Assembly (NCBI RefSeq): GCF_017916275.1
Contig: NZ_JAFMST010000016.1
Location: 1 to 64,000, forward strand
Reading direction: 5' to 3'
DNA length: 64,000 bases
Origin: Rubellimicrobium arenae
GTDB lineage: Bacteria > Pseudomonadota > Alphaproteobacteria > Rhodobacterales > Rhodobacteraceae
Part shown: in pieces, positions 1 through 11,210 of the stretch
Layout of the letters: every line of letters begins with the position of its first letter
How positions within the stretch are numbered: position 1 is the stretch's first letter
Notes under the pieces: generated by a model
The model's input: only the letters and a program-made list of their open reading frames with translations
The model's database searches: none
Told to the model about the DNA's origin: nothing
Translations under genes and position numbers: made by a program

Positions 1-1
1 G

Positions 2-1243
2 ATCGCGTGGCTCCTGCTGGGCTGGGGCCTCGACAGCCCCCCCCTCGACTTCCAGCTCACCCCCGTCACCGCCGTCTCGGGGGAGGAATATGCCGCCCTC
101 GTGCGGCGGACTTCGCCGCAGGCTGGCACGGAAGCCGCCGAAGCTCCCGAGCCCCCGGCCGAGGCCGAGACCGCCCCCAAGGCGCCCGAGCCCGAGGTGC
201 GTCCCGAAGTCCGTCCGCCTGAGCCCGAGCCCGCACCGGAGCCGCCAGCCCAGGAAGCCGAGCCCGCGCCGTCGCCCGAACCTCCGCCGCCCCCGGCCGA
301 GGTGCAGGACTCGGCACCCGCCCCCGAGCCCAGCCCGGCACCGGAAGCGCCGCCCGCGCCTCCGCCCTCGGCCGAGTTGTCAGCCGCCCTTCGGCCAATC
401 CCACGTCCTGCGCCCCGCGTGGCCCCAGAGGCTGCCCCGCCACCTCCACCGGAGGCCGAGGTCGCGCCTGAGGTGCAGGCCGCTGCCGAACCGACCCCGG
501 AGGCGGAGCCCGAGCCCGTGCCCGAGCAGGAGCCCGAGGAGGCCACGGCCCCGGAGGAGGCGGCGCCCGAGATCGTGACCGAAGCCGAGGAGCCCTCGGG
601 CGCCGTCGAGCAGGTTTCGGTTCGTCCTCCCTCGCGGCCGAGCCGCCCGGCGCCCCAGGCCGAACCCGAGGAGACCGACGTGGCCGAGGCCGCGCCGGCC
701 GAAGAGCCCGCCGAGGCGGACCAAGAGGCCGAGGAGCCGGTCGCCGATGCGGAAGAGCAAGCCCCGTCCGACGAAACGGACGTGACCGAGGAGGCGGCTG
801 CCGAGGAGCCGTCGGACGAGCCGGCCACGGCGGAAGCAGCGTCGGACGAAGTGGCCGACGATATCGCCGCCGCCTTGGCCGAAGCCTCTGAAAGCACCGG
901 AGCCGAGGCTGCCGCCGACCCTGGCCCGCCCATGACCGGGGCCGAGCAGGATGCGTTCCGCATGGCGGTGCAGCAATGCTGGGTGGTGGACCCGGGCAGC
1001 CAGGCCGGCCGTGCGGCCGTGACCGTGGCGTTCCAGCTGGGCCGTGACGGGCGGGTGGTCGGCGGGATCGACCTCCTCACCCACAACGCCGAGAGTGCCG
1101 AGGCGGCGAACAGCGCTTACGAGGCTGCGCGCCGTGCTATCCTGCGCTGCCAGGGCGAGGGCTTCCCTCTCCCGGCCGAGAAGTACGAACAGTGGCGGAT
1201 GGTCGAGATGACATTCGATCCCACGCAGATGTCGATCCGCTGA
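2..1243 (+). CDS. tolA: TolA-like cell envelope protein, 5' end missing
   Basis: This is the carboxyl part of a TolA-like protein, which links the inner-membrane TolQR motor to Pal and TolB at the outer membrane. The reading frame is open from base 2, so the start lies outside the window. The first visible residues ([10 protein letters not shown]) may be the end of the N-terminal membrane anchor or the region just after it. Next comes a long linker of roughly 270 residues made almost entirely of Pro, Glu, Ala and acidic residues. The final domain of about 100 residues (from [12 protein letters not shown] to FDPTQMSIR) resembles TolA domain III / TonB C-terminal folds. It sits directly before tolB and pal, as in the tol-pal operon. 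The identity is supported mostly by context and the C-terminal domain, because the linker is too low-complexity to be informative. Confidence 0.85.
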   Translation: MAWLLLGWGLDSPPLDFQLTPVTAVSGEEYAALVRRTSPQAGTEAAEAPEPPAEAETAPKAPEPEVRPEVRPPEPEPAPEPPAQEAEPAPSPEPPPPPAEVQDSAPAPEPSPAPEAPPAPPPSAELSAALRPIPRPAPRVAPEAAPPPPPEAEVAPEVQAAAEPTPEAEPEPVPEQEPEEATAPEEAAPEIVTEAEEPSGAVEQVSVRPPSRPSRPAPQAEPEETDVAEAAPAEEPAEADQEAEEPVADAEEQAPSDETDVTEEAAAEEPSDEPATAEAASDEVADDIAAALAEASESTGAEAAADPGPPMTGAEQDAFRMAVQQCWVVDPGSQAGRAAVTVAFQLGRDGRVVGGIDLLTHNAESAEAANSAYEAARRAILRCQGEGFPLPAEKYEQWRMVEMTFDPTQMSIR

Positions 1244-1334
1244 TGCGCCGCCGACCCCGATACGACCTTCGAGCCCGTGCGCGGCCTGCTTCGGCAGATC
1301 CGTGCCTCCCCGCCCCCGAGACGAGGATCGTCCC

Positions 1335-2660
1335 ATGAACCGAATCATCCTGGCCCTTTGGGCGGCGCTCATCGCGGCCCTGGCCCTGGCCCATCCTGTT
1401 CACGCGCAGCAAGGGCCGCTTTCAATCACGATCACCGAGGGCGTGATCGAGCCCATCCCCTTCGCGGTTCCTGCCTTCACCGTCGAGACCGGCGGGGCCG
1501 AGGGCGTGTCGCGCGACATCGCCTCGGTCGTGTCGGCCGATCTGGTCGGGACGGGCCTGTTCCGGGAAATCCCGTCCAGCGCGTTCATCAACCCGAGCCT
1601 GCCGTTCGGGACCGCGCCGACCTACTCGGACTGGACGGCGATCAACGCGCAGGCGCTGATCACCGGAGCCGTGGCGGTGTCGGGGAACAACCTTACCGTC
1701 AAGTTCCGGCTTTACGACGTCTTCTCCGGCGCCGAACTGGGCGAGGGGCTGCAATTCGCGGGCACGGTGGCGGGCTGGCGTCGGATGGGCCACAAGGTGG
1801 CGGACGCCGTCTATTCGCGCATCACGGGCGAGGGCGGCTACTTCGACAGCCGCGTCGTGTTCGTGTCGGAGTCCGGACCCAAGGACGCCCGGGCCAAGCG
1901 CCTTGCCATCATGGACTACGATGGGGCCGGCGTTCAGTACCTGACCCAGTCGGGCCTCCTCTTTGCGCCGCGTTTCTCGCCGGACGGCAGCAGGGTCCTC
2001 TACACCTCCTACGAATCGGGTGTGCCGGCCATCTATCTGCTGGATGTCGCGTCCGTGCGCGAGCAGCGCATCCCGACCGAGGCGGGCGAGATGACCTTTT
2101 CGCCCCGCTTCTCGCCGGACGGGCGGCGGGTCATCTACTCGCTCACGAACGGCGGGAACACCGACATCTACATGACCGACCTGGGGTCGGGCTCCTCGAG
2201 CCGGCTGACCTCGGCTCCTTCGATCGAGACGGCGCCTTCGTTCAGCCCGGACGGCAGCAAGATCGTCTTCGAGTCCGACCGCTCGGGCACGCAGCAACTT
2301 TACGTCATGAGCGCGGGCGGCGGCGAGCCGGTCCGGATCTCCTTTGGCGACGGGCGTTACTCCACGCCGGTCTGGTCGCCGCGGGGCGACCTGATCGCCT
2401 TCACCAAGCAGGGCGGCGGCCGCTTCTACATCGGCGTGATGCGGACCGACGGCAGCGAGGAGCGTCTCCTGACGGCAAGCTTCCTCGACGAAGGTCCCAC
2501 CTGGGCGCCGAACGGCCGGGTCTTGATGTTCACCCGTGAAACGCAAGGCGCCGAAGGTGCGCCGACAGTGTATTCGGTGGATGTCTCGGGCCGGAACCTC
2601 AAGCAGGTGCCGACCGGCGGGATGGCATCCGACCCCTCCTGGGGACCGCTGCAACCGTAA
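1335..2660 (+). CDS. tolB: Tol-Pal system periplasmic protein TolB
   Basis: TolB is the periplasmic component of the Tol-Pal envelope constriction machine and binds Pal. The ATG at 1335 is chosen over an upstream in-frame start at 1302. It is preceded by GACGAGGA and gives a clean signal peptide ([19 protein letters not shown], probable cleavage after PVHA). The N-terminal domain is followed by a six-bladed propeller. Five blade motifs can be read: [40 protein letters not shown] and [10 protein letters not shown]. The length of 441 residues is normal for the family. It lies 91 bp after tolA and 109 bp before pal. Confidence 0.96.
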   Translation: MNRIILALWAALIAALALAHPVHAQQGPLSITITEGVIEPIPFAVPAFTVETGGAEGVSRDIASVVSADLVGTGLFREIPSSAFINPSLPFGTAPTYSDWTAINAQALITGAVAVSGNNLTVKFRLYDVFSGAELGEGLQFAGTVAGWRRMGHKVADAVYSRITGEGGYFDSRVVFVSESGPKDARAKRLAIMDYDGAGVQYLTQSGLLFAPRFSPDGSRVLYTSYESGVPAIYLLDVASVREQRIPTEAGEMTFSPRFSPDGRRVIYSLTNGGNTDIYMTDLGSGSSSRLTSAPSIETAPSFSPDGSKIVFESDRSGTQQLYVMSAGGGEPVRISFGDGRYSTPVWSPRGDLIAFTKQGGGRFYIGVMRTDGSEERLLTASFLDEGPTWAPNGRVLMFTRETQGAEGAPTVYSVDVSGRNLKQVPTGGMASDPSWGPLQP

Positions 2661-2719
2661 GCATGATGCCCAGGGAACCGGCACCCGGATCCCGGGCGCG
2701 ACCTGTCGGGGCGGCGCGC

Positions 2720-2748
2720 TTTCCAACCGTGCCGTCCACCTGTAGATT
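2720..2748 (+). promoter_or_regulatory. Possible promoter of pal
   Basis: TTTCCA (2720-2725) and TAGATT (2743-2748) are separated by 17 bases in the tolB-pal gap. Each hexamer matches the sigma-70 consensus at four of six positions. An internal promoter before pal is known in other tol-pal operons, but here it is only inferred from the two hexamers. Confidence 0.28.
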
Positions 2749-2769
2749 AGGGGAAAAGGGGACGATCCG

Positions 2770-3336
2770 ATGACGAGATGGTTTGTGGCGGCGCTGGTCG
2801 TCGCGTCGGTGGGGCTGTCGGCCTGCACGCGGCCCGACCGGTTCGGCGGTGGCGCGGCCGGGGCCGGTGGACTCGGCGGGGCTGGTGGACCTGGCGGGGC
2901 TGCGGGCCTGCCGGGGGCGGGGCTGCCCGGCGTGGGCACGGGGGCTCTTGGCAACGCAGGGGATCCGACCTCGCCCGCCTACTTCAGCCAGGCTATCGGT
3001 GATCGGGTGTTCTTCTCCGTGGACCAGTCCACGCTGTCCCCGCAAGCGATCCAGGTCCTGGACGGGCAGGCCCAATGGCTTCTGTCGAACGCGTCCTATC
3101 TGGCCGTCATCGAAGGCCACGCCGACGAACAGGGCACCCGCGAATACAATATCGCGCTCGGCGCCCGCCGTGCCAACGCGGTGCGGGAATACCTGATCTC
3201 CCGCGGGGTGCCGGGCACCCGCCTGCGCACCATCTCCTACGGCAAGGAACGCCCCGTGGCCGTCTGCTCGGACGAGAGCTGCTACACGCAGAACCGTCGT
3301 GCCGTGACCGTCATCTCGGCGGGCAGCCTCAGCTGA
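2770..3336 (+). CDS. pal: Peptidoglycan-associated lipoprotein Pal
   Basis: Pal is an outer-membrane lipoprotein that binds peptidoglycan through an OmpA-like domain and is a partner of TolB and TolA. The signal peptide ends in the lipobox LSAC, with lipidated Cys near residue 19. A Gly/Ala-rich spacer follows, including repeated GAGG motifs. The OmpA_C domain occupies about residues 75-185, with the diagnostic GHADEQGTREYNIALGARRA motif and the TISYGKERP loop. It has 188 residues. A purine-rich AAAAGGGG lies 8-16 bases before the ATG. The stop overlaps the next start as TGATG, which suggests coupled translation with cpoB. Confidence 0.96.
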   Translation: MTRWFVAALVVASVGLSACTRPDRFGGGAAGAGGLGGAGGPGGAAGLPGAGLPGVGTGALGNAGDPTSPAYFSQAIGDRVFFSVDQSTLSPQAIQVLDGQAQWLLSNASYLAVIEGHADEQGTREYNIALGARRANAVREYLISRGVPGTRLRTISYGKERPVAVCSDESCYTQNRRAVTVISAGSLS

Positions 3337-4172
3337 TGCGGCGCGCGGCACTCCTCCTCGCCGCGGTCTGGCCCGGCCTTGCGTGGGGGCAGGCCGCCGA
3401 CCCGCAGACGCTTGCGGACATCCGCACGCAGATCGCCTCGCTGTCCCAGCAGATCGAGGGACTGCGCGGCGAGCTCACCACCTCCGGCCAGCTGACGCAG
3501 GGGGTGGCGGGCAACACGCCGCTCGAACGGCTCAACGCCATCGAATCCGAGCTCCAGCGCCTGACCTCGCGCACCGAGGAACTGGAGTTCCGCATCAACC
3601 GCATCGCCACCGACGGCACGAACCGGCTTGGCGACCTCGAATTCCGCGTCTGCGAGATCGAGGAAGGCTGCGACGTGTCGCAACTCGGCACGACGCCGAC
3701 GCTGGGCGGGACCGAGAGCACGACGGTCGTGCCCGCGACCCCCGAGGCACCGGCCCCAAGCACAAGCACTGGCAACGGCCCGGACCTGGCCGTCAACGAA
3801 CAGGCCGACTTCGAGCGGGCGGAGGGGGCGCTCGCCTCCAGTGACTTTCGCGGCGCCGCTGACCTCTTTACGTCCTTTGTCGCGGCCTACCCGGGCAGCC
3901 CCCTGATGGCACGGGCGCAACTGGGGCGCGGGGCCGCGCTGGATGGCCTGGGCGATCCGTCCAACGCCGCACGGGCCTATCTCGACAGCTTCTCGACCGA
4001 TCCGGACGGTGAGTTCGCCGCCGACGCATTGCTGGGCCTGGGCAAGAACCTCGGGCAGCTGGGCCAGGTGCCCGACGCCTGCGTGACCCTGGCCGAGATC
4101 GGAACACGCTTCCCAGGGTCTCCCCTGATTGCGGACGCCCAGCGGGAGATGCAGTCGCTTCGATGCCAATGA
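3336..4172 (+). CDS. cpoB: Tol-Pal cell division coordinator CpoB (YbgF)
   Basis: CpoB is a periplasmic TPR protein of the Tol-Pal operon that coordinates peptidoglycan synthesis with outer-membrane constriction. The ATG at 3336 shares its A with the TGA of pal and opens a signal peptide (MRRAALLLAAVWPGLAWG). An N-terminal coiled coil follows (about residues 25-105, rich in Gln, Leu and Glu). Then come a Pro/Thr/Ser linker and TPR repeats in the last 130 residues (FERAEGALASSDFRGAAD, ARAQLGRGAALDGLGD, ADALLGLGKNLGQLG). It has 278 residues, close to the family norm. Its last bases form an ATGA overlap with tilS. Confidence 0.93.
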   Translation: MRRAALLLAAVWPGLAWGQAADPQTLADIRTQIASLSQQIEGLRGELTTSGQLTQGVAGNTPLERLNAIESELQRLTSRTEELEFRINRIATDGTNRLGDLEFRVCEIEEGCDVSQLGTTPTLGGTESTTVVPATPEAPAPSTSTGNGPDLAVNEQADFERAEGALASSDFRGAADLFTSFVAAYPGSPLMARAQLGRGAALDGLGDPSNAARAYLDSFSTDPDGEFAADALLGLGKNLGQLGQVPDACVTLAEIGTRFPGSPLIADAQREMQSLRCQ

Positions 4173-5461
4173 CCCCCGAGGAGGCGCTGGCCTCCTCGAT
4201 GGCGCGCCTGCCGGACCGGGCCCCTGGCGCACCGCTGGCGGTTGCGGTCTCGGGCGGGGGGGACAGCATGGCGCTCCTCCATGTCGCGGCCAAGTGGGCC
4301 CGAGGGCACGCCAGCCCCCTCTCGGCCGTGACGGTGGACCATGGCCTGCGGACGGCTGCCACCCAGGAGGCAGCGGAGGTCGCCCGTGTCTGCGCATCCC
4401 TTGCTGTCCCCCATGCGACCCTGAGGTGGAGCGGCTGGGATGGTCGCGGCAACCTCCAGGACCGCGCCCGCCGTGCCCGGCGGGAGCTGATCGCCGATTG
4501 GGCTGCCGGGCTCGGAATCCGTCACGTCCTTTTGGGCCACACCGCAGACGATCAGGCCGAAACGGTGTTGCTCCGTCTGGCCCGAGGCTCGGGCGTCGAT
4601 GGCCTGGCCGGCATGCGCGAAATCGTGCAGGCACCTCCGGGCTGGTGGGCGAGACCCTTACTGCGGCTGTCGCGCGCGACATTGCGGGACTGGCTTCGCG
4701 TGCGAAACCTTGGATGGATCGAGGATCCGTCCAACGAGGACGCACGCTTCGACCGGGTGCGGGCCCGCCGGATGCTGGACAGCCTCGAGGCGCTTGGACT
4801 TACGCGCACCCGTCTGATCCGAACGGCGGACCACATGCGGAGGGCGCAGGCGTCCTTGCAGATCCGCGCCCAGGAGGTCGCGCGGGAGGCTGCGCAGGTC
4901 GAAGGGGCCGACCTCAAGCTTCCGGTGCGGCTCCTCGCGGAAGCGGAAGATCAGGACGTGGCCGGACGCCTCCTGGCGGCTGCCCTCGGTTGGGTGGGCA
5001 ATAACAGCTACCGTCCCCGGCACGACGCGCTGCTCCGCCTCGCGCGGGCGGTCGTGGACGGCCGCGCTGCGACTCTGGCCGGATGCCGAATGCTGCGACA
5101 GGGCGACTGGGTCCGCATCACGCGGGAGGCCCGGGCCCTTTCACCGCACGTTTCGGCACAGGCAGGGGGCGCGGCGTCGCAGGCTGTCCGTTGGGACGGA
5201 CGCTGGCTCCTCGGACGGGCCGGGCCGGGCCACGATCCCGACGACGATGGGCTGAACGGGCTGCAGGTCGGCGCCTTGGGCCTGGCGGGCCTGCGAGCCT
5301 GCCCATCCGGGGTCCCATCCGGCCTCCGGCCCGAGGCGCTCCAGGCCACGCCGGCCGTCTGGCAGGGCGAACGACTGGTCGCGGCGCCACTGGCAGGGTG
5401 GCCGCAGGGGTGGACAGCAGCGCTTGATCCGGCGTTCCCGGACCATGTTCGAGGTGCCTGA
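4169..5461 (+). CDS. tilS: tRNA(Ile)-lysidine synthase TilS
   Basis: TilS uses ATP and lysine to convert C34 of the CAU-anticodon tRNA-Ile to lysidine, changing the decoding from AUG to AUA. The PP-loop SGGGDS lies at about residues 28-33. The family motifs [40 protein letters not shown] and the [18 protein letters not shown] segment are all present. I favour the ATG at 4169, which overlaps the cpoB stop as ATGA. An in-frame ATG at 4163 would add two residues. With about 430 residues it is full length. The tilS-ftsH order after tol-pal is conserved in many Rhodobacteraceae. Confidence 0.95.
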   Translation: MTPEEALASSMARLPDRAPGAPLAVAVSGGGDSMALLHVAAKWARGHASPLSAVTVDHGLRTAATQEAAEVARVCASLAVPHATLRWSGWDGRGNLQDRARRARRELIADWAAGLGIRHVLLGHTADDQAETVLLRLARGSGVDGLAGMREIVQAPPGWWARPLLRLSRATLRDWLRVRNLGWIEDPSNEDARFDRVRARRMLDSLEALGLTRTRLIRTADHMRRAQASLQIRAQEVAREAAQVEGADLKLPVRLLAEAEDQDVAGRLLAAALGWVGNNSYRPRHDALLRLARAVVDGRAATLAGCRMLRQGDWVRITREARALSPHVSAQAGGAASQAVRWDGRWLLGRAGPGHDPDDDGLNGLQVGALGLAGLRACPSGVPSGLRPEALQATPAVWQGERLVAAPLAGWPQGWTAALDPAFPDHVRGA

Positions 5462-5548
5462 CCCCGAAGCGGACACCCGGAGCGTGTCCCTGCGGCATTG
5501 TGCTCGCGCGATTCCGCTCTCGACTCCGTGCCCGGACGGGCTTTCGCA

Positions 5549-5578
5549 TTGAACCCGCGCCCGTAGCCCTTATCTTTG
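5549..5578 (+). promoter_or_regulatory. Candidate RpoH (heat-shock sigma) type promoter of ftsH
   Basis: TTGAAC (5549-5554) is followed after 14 bases by CTTATCTTTG (5569-5578). That decamer fits CYTATNTNNG, the -10 pattern I recall for sigma-32 promoters of Caulobacter. FtsH is a classic heat-shock regulon member, so the match is sensible. An ordinary sigma-70 reading (TTGAAC, 16 bases, TATCTT) is also possible. Transcription would start about 40 bases before the GTG. Confidence 0.45.
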
Positions 5579-5628
5579 CACAACGCAGCGCAGGCACGTC
5601 TTGGCCTGCGCATTGGAGGAGTCCGTTA

Positions 5629-7545
<1,917 letters not shown>

Positions 7546-7549
7546 GGGC

Positions 7550-8329
7550 GTGACGGATCGGCACATGGATTGGGACCCCGGGACCTATCGACGGTTCCGG
7601 GGTCTGCGCTTGCGCCCGGCGCTGGATCTGCTTCTGCAGGTCGGCGAGGTTCCGGACGGCTGCGTCGTCGACCTGGGCTGCGGCGACGGCGCCGTGGCGG
7701 GGCCGCTCCGGGCGCGTTTCCCGGGCCATCGCATCCTGGGCGTGGATTCGTCGCCCGAGATGCTGGGCCATGCCACCGGCTACGATGCGACCCGGCTTGT
7801 CGACATCGCCCATTGGACGCCTGAAGAGCCGCCCGCCGTCGTCTTTTCCAACGCCGCGCTGCACTGGCTGTCGCATCACGAGATGCTCTTCCCGCGTCTG
7901 GCCCAATGTCTTGCTCCGGGGGGCGTGCTCGCGGTGCAGATGCCCCGGCAGTTCGACGCGCCCTCCCACCGGTTGCTGCGCGATCTCGCCGAGGGCATGT
8001 TCCCCGACCGCTTCTCGTTCACGAATTACGTCGCCCCGGTCGCGCCCCCGGCCGCCTATCACCGCCTGCTCTCCCCCTTGGGCGCGGTGGATCTTTGGGA
8101 AACCGAGTACCTTCAGCCGTTGTCCCCTGTCCCGGAGGGGCATCCGGTTCGGGCCTTCACGCAGTCCACGGCCCTGCGCCCGTTCGCGGCCCGGATGGGG
8201 GAAGGCGAACTCCAGGAGTTTCTGGACGCCTACGACGACTCGCTTCGGATCGCCTATCCGGCCGAGGCGGACGGTTCGGTGCTGTTTCCATTTCGCCGGC
8301 TGTTCCTGGTGCTGACCCGGGGCGATTGA
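7550..8329 (+). CDS. tam: Trans-aconitate 2-methyltransferase-like SAM methyltransferase
   Basis: This is a class I SAM-dependent methyltransferase. Motif I VDLGCGDGAVAGPL (about residues 41-54), the acidic loop GVDSSPEML and the FSNAALHWLSHH segment closely match Tam, which detoxifies trans-aconitate by methyl ester formation. The conserved VQMPRQFDAPSHRLLRDLA and the C-terminal TEYLQPL segments also fit that family. The GTG at 7550 is assumed. An in-frame ATG at 7565 (MDWDPGTYRRF) is the start most family members would suggest. It begins 4 bp after ftsH. The substrate is inferred from the family, not shown by the sequence. Confidence 0.8.
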   Translation: MTDRHMDWDPGTYRRFRGLRLRPALDLLLQVGEVPDGCVVDLGCGDGAVAGPLRARFPGHRILGVDSSPEMLGHATGYDATRLVDIAHWTPEEPPAVVFSNAALHWLSHHEMLFPRLAQCLAPGGVLAVQMPRQFDAPSHRLLRDLAEGMFPDRFSFTNYVAPVAPPAAYHRLLSPLGAVDLWETEYLQPLSPVPEGHPVRAFTQSTALRPFAARMGEGELQEFLDAYDDSLRIAYPAEADGSVLFPFRRLFLVLTRGD

Positions 8330-8374
8330 GGCCGCCTGTCCGTTCTGCCATCACGGCCCGAAAGGAGACCGTTC

Positions 8375-8986
8375 ATGCCCGCTCTTGTCCCATCTGACCA
8401 TTATGGCACCGTGGTGTGGCTTGGCCGCGTGGCGCGCCCCGTGGGACCCGACCTCATCATCCACGGCGAGCCCCTGACCGAGATGCTCCTGGGCTTTGCC
8501 GGCTTCGTCGGTGAAGTGCATGCGGGCCTGACCCGGCCATCCTGCTCGCGCGTCACCATGCAGTATCCGAAGGGAACCGAGATCCGGAACACCCGGCAAG
8601 TGAGCCTCGTGGGGGCGGAGGAGCTCGCCCATATTGCCGCGGAACTGGGACTCGAGGCGGTGGACCCGGCATGGCTCGGGGCGTCCGTGGTGATCGACGG
8701 GATCCCCGACTTCACCCATGTTCCGCCCTCCAGCCGCCTGCAGGGGGAAGGTGGGGCCACGCTGGTCGTCGACATGGAGAACCATCCCTGCGTCGAGCCG
8801 GCCAAGACCATCGAGTTGGCCCGGCCCGGGCATGGCAAGGCTTTCCGCGCGGCGGCCAAGGGACGGCGGGGAATCACCGCCTGGGTCGAGCGCGAAGGCA
8901 TCCTGCGGCTTGGGGAGCGCGTGCGGCTCCACGTTCCGTCGCAGCGCGGGTGGGAGCCGCAAGGCCGCGTGCAGGAAACCCGGTGA
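8375..8986 (+). CDS. MOSC domain-containing protein
   Basis: MOSC domains are beta-barrel modules that bind sulfur or molybdenum cofactor intermediates, as in the C-terminus of Moco sulfurase. Here a single MOSC domain fills the whole 203-residue protein. It includes the conserved Cys in [19 protein letters not shown], followed by [21 protein letters not shown] and the later [13 protein letters not shown] stretch. A good Shine-Dalgarno sequence (AAGGAGA) precedes the ATG. The gene lies between tam and fhs with no obvious partner. The reaction is unknown. Confidence 0.82.
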   Translation: MPALVPSDHYGTVVWLGRVARPVGPDLIIHGEPLTEMLLGFAGFVGEVHAGLTRPSCSRVTMQYPKGTEIRNTRQVSLVGAEELAHIAAELGLEAVDPAWLGASVVIDGIPDFTHVPPSSRLQGEGGATLVVDMENHPCVEPAKTIELARPGHGKAFRAAAKGRRGITAWVEREGILRLGERVRLHVPSQRGWEPQGRVQETR

Positions 8987-9113
8987 CAGGAGTTTCCGAT
9001 GCGAAACCTCTTTTCCAAGGGTCCGACGATTTGGCGGGATAACCTGTCGCAATCGCCATTCTGACACCCCCACGTGCTCCGCTACGAGTGTCCCACAACC
9101 CAAGGGGACAGCC

Positions 9114-10790
9114 GTGAGCCACAAGACCGACATCGAGATCGCCCGCGAAGCCAAGAAACGTCCGATCCTCGAGATCGGCGCCAAGCTGGGCATCCCGTCC
9201 GAAAGCCTGCTGCCCTACGGGCACGACAAGGCCAAGGTGAGCCAGGACTTCATCAACTCGGTCCAGGGGCGGCCCGACGGCAAGCTGATCCTGGTGACCG
9301 CCATCAACCCGACGCCCGCCGGCGAAGGCAAGACCACGACCACCGTGGGCCTGGGCGACGGCCTGAACCGCATCGGCAAGAAGGCGGTCGTCTGCATCCG
9401 CGAGGCCTCGCTCGGCCCGAACTTCGGGATGAAGGGTGGCGCGGCGGGCGGCGGCTATGCGCAGGTCGTCCCGATGGAGGAGATGAACCTCCACTTCACC
9501 GGCGACTTCCACGCGATCACCTCGGCGCACAACCTGCTGTCGGCGATGATCGACAACCACATCTACTGGGGCAACGCGCTCGACATCGACCAGCGCCGGA
9601 TCGTCTGGCGCCGCGTCATGGACATGAACGACCGCGCGCTGCGCGACATGGTCGTGAGCCTGGGCGGCGTCTCGAACGGCTTCCCGCGCCAGACCGGCTT
9701 TGACATCACCGTGGCTTCCGAGGTCATGGCGATCCTCTGCCTCGCCAAGGATCTCAAGGACCTCGAAAAGCGCCTGGGCGACATCGTGGTGGCCTACCGC
9801 CGCGACAAGACCCCGGTCTACTGCCGCGACATCAAGGCCGACGGCGCGATGGCCGTTCTCCTCAAGGACGCGATCCAGCCGAACCTCGTGCAGACGCTGG
9901 AGAACAACCCCGCCTTCGTCCACGGCGGCCCCTTCGCCAACATCGCCCACGGCTGCAATTCGGTGATCGCGACGACCACCGCGCTGAAGCTGGGTGAGTA
10001 CGTCGTGACCGAAGCCGGCTTCGGCGCGGACCTCGGCGCCGAGAAGTTCTTCGACATCAAGTGCCGCAAGGCCGGGCTCAAGCCCTCGGCCGCCGTGATC
10101 GTGGCCACCGTGCGCGCCATGAAGATGAACGGCGGCGTCGCCAAGGCCGACCTCGGCACCGAGAACGTGGACGCCGTGCGCAAGGGCTGCCCGAACCTCG
10201 GCCGCCACATCGCCAACGTGAAGGGCTTCGGCGTGCCGGTCGTGGTCGCCATCAACCACTTCTACAGCGACACCGACGCCGAGATCGAAGCCGTGAAGGC
10301 CTATGTGGCCGAGCAGGGCGCCGAGGCGATCCTGTGCAAGCACTGGGCCCAGGGCTCGGCCGGGATCGAGGATCTGGCCCGCAAGGTCGTGCAACTCGCC
10401 GAAGGCGGCAGCGCCAACTTCGCGCCGCTCTACCCCGAGGAGATGCCGCTGTTCCAGAAGGTCGAGACGATCGCCAAGCGCATCTACCACGCCGACGAGG
10501 TGATCGCCGACAAGTCGATCCGCGACCAGCTCAAGGCCTGGGAGGCGGCGGGCTACGGCCACCTGCCGATCTGCATGGCCAAGACGCAGTACAGCTTCAC
10601 CACCGATCCGAACGTCCGCGGCGCGCCGACGGGCCACACGGTGCCGGTGCGCGAAGTGCGGCTGTCGGCCGGGGCGGGTTTCATCGTGGTCATCTGCGGT
10701 GAGATCATGACCATGCCGGGCCTGCCCAAGGTGCCCAGCGCCGAAGTGATCCGCCTCAACGAGGCCGGTCAGATCGAGGGCCTGTTCTAA
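9114..10790 (+). CDS. fhs: Formate-tetrahydrofolate ligase
   Basis: This enzyme makes 10-formyl-THF from formate, THF and ATP. The GTG at 9114 follows AAGGGG and gives 558 residues, the normal length. The ATP-binding loop is [18 protein letters not shown], followed by [20 protein letters not shown] and the [22 protein letters not shown] motif. The C-terminal signature [11 protein letters not shown] is complete. The reading frame runs open further upstream into the end of the MOSC gene, but that extension has no family support. With folD downstream it links formate to the methylene/methenyl-THF pool. Confidence 0.98.
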   Translation: MSHKTDIEIAREAKKRPILEIGAKLGIPSESLLPYGHDKAKVSQDFINSVQGRPDGKLILVTAINPTPAGEGKTTTTVGLGDGLNRIGKKAVVCIREASLGPNFGMKGGAAGGGYAQVVPMEEMNLHFTGDFHAITSAHNLLSAMIDNHIYWGNALDIDQRRIVWRRVMDMNDRALRDMVVSLGGVSNGFPRQTGFDITVASEVMAILCLAKDLKDLEKRLGDIVVAYRRDKTPVYCRDIKADGAMAVLLKDAIQPNLVQTLENNPAFVHGGPFANIAHGCNSVIATTTALKLGEYVVTEAGFGADLGAEKFFDIKCRKAGLKPSAAVIVATVRAMKMNGGVAKADLGTENVDAVRKGCPNLGRHIANVKGFGVPVVVAINHFYSDTDAEIEAVKAYVAEQGAEAILCKHWAQGSAGIEDLARKVVQLAEGGSANFAPLYPEEMPLFQKVETIAKRIYHADEVIADKSIRDQLKAWEAAGYGHLPICMAKTQYSFTTDPNVRGAPTGHTVPVREVRLSAGAGFIVVICGEIMTMPGLPKVPSAEVIRLNEAGQIEGLF

Positions 10791-10804
10791 GGCCGTTGAC
10801 CTTT

Positions 10805-10841
10805 CCGGCTCGGGACCTCCTATGAGGCCCGAGCCGGAGGG
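10805..10841 (+). promoter_or_regulatory. Perfect hairpin abutting the ribosome binding site of the chorismate mutase
   Basis: CCGGCTCGGG (10805-10814) is perfectly complementary to CCCGAGCCGG (10828-10837). Inside it, CCTC (10816-10819) pairs with GAGG (10824-10827) around a CTAT loop. The right arm supplies the first two bases of the Shine-Dalgarno sequence GGAGGG (10836-10841), seven bases before the ATG at 10849. There is no T-tract, so translation control or mRNA stabilisation is more likely than termination. Confidence 0.6.
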
Positions 10842-10848
10842 ACCCAAG

Positions 10849-11166
10849 ATGAAGCGACCGAACGACTGCACGACCATGGCCGACATCCGGGCCGAGATCG
10901 ACCGGGTGGACCGGGAGCTCGTGGCGCTCTTCGCGGAGCGGACGGCCTATATCGACCGGGCCGCGCAGATCAAGGGACCGCTCAAGATGCCCGCGCGGAT
11001 CACCCCGCGCGTGGAGGAGGTGGTGGCCAACGTGCGCCGCGAGGCCGACGTCCATGGCCTGCCGCCTGACCTGATCGAGAAGCTGTGGCGGCGCCTGATC
11101 GACTGGTCGATCGCCCGCGAGGAAGGGGTTCTTGGCCCCGAATGGGGACACGAGGAGACGAGATGA
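10849..11166 (+). CDS. Chorismate mutase, AroQ (type II) family
   Basis: This 105-residue, all-helical AroQ-type chorismate mutase converts chorismate to prephenate at the head of Phe/Tyr synthesis. Family positions are recognisable: [33 protein letters not shown] (helix 1 with the catalytic Arg), then the [19 protein letters not shown] region and the C-terminal [18 protein letters not shown]. The ATG at 10849 is chosen because GGAGGG lies seven bases upstream. It is placed between fhs and folD and overlaps folD by ATGA, so it is probably co-expressed with one-carbon genes. The related isochorismate pyruvate-lyase activity cannot be excluded by eye. Confidence 0.88.
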   Translation: MKRPNDCTTMADIRAEIDRVDRELVALFAERTAYIDRAAQIKGPLKMPARITPRVEEVVANVRREADVHGLPPDLIEKLWRRLIDWSIAREEGVLGPEWGHEETR

Positions 11167-11210
11167 CGGCTCAGGCGACCGCGACGAAGGATGGAGCGAT
11201 GACGGCTCAG
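11163..11210 (+). repeat. Direct repeat ATGACGGCTCAG carrying both possible folD starts
   Basis: The 12-base sequence ATGACGGCTCAG occurs at 11163-11174 and again at 11199-11210, exactly 36 bases apart and in the same frame. Each copy begins with a usable ATG and has a purine-rich ribosome site in front, so the gene start appears to have been duplicated with a 12-codon insertion. Confidence 0.85.

Noticed and set aside
8987-9113. Possible folate-type riboswitch before fhs
   Set aside because: I could not build a convincing conserved fold, only short G/C pairs. The gap is short and ends in a plain ribosome site.
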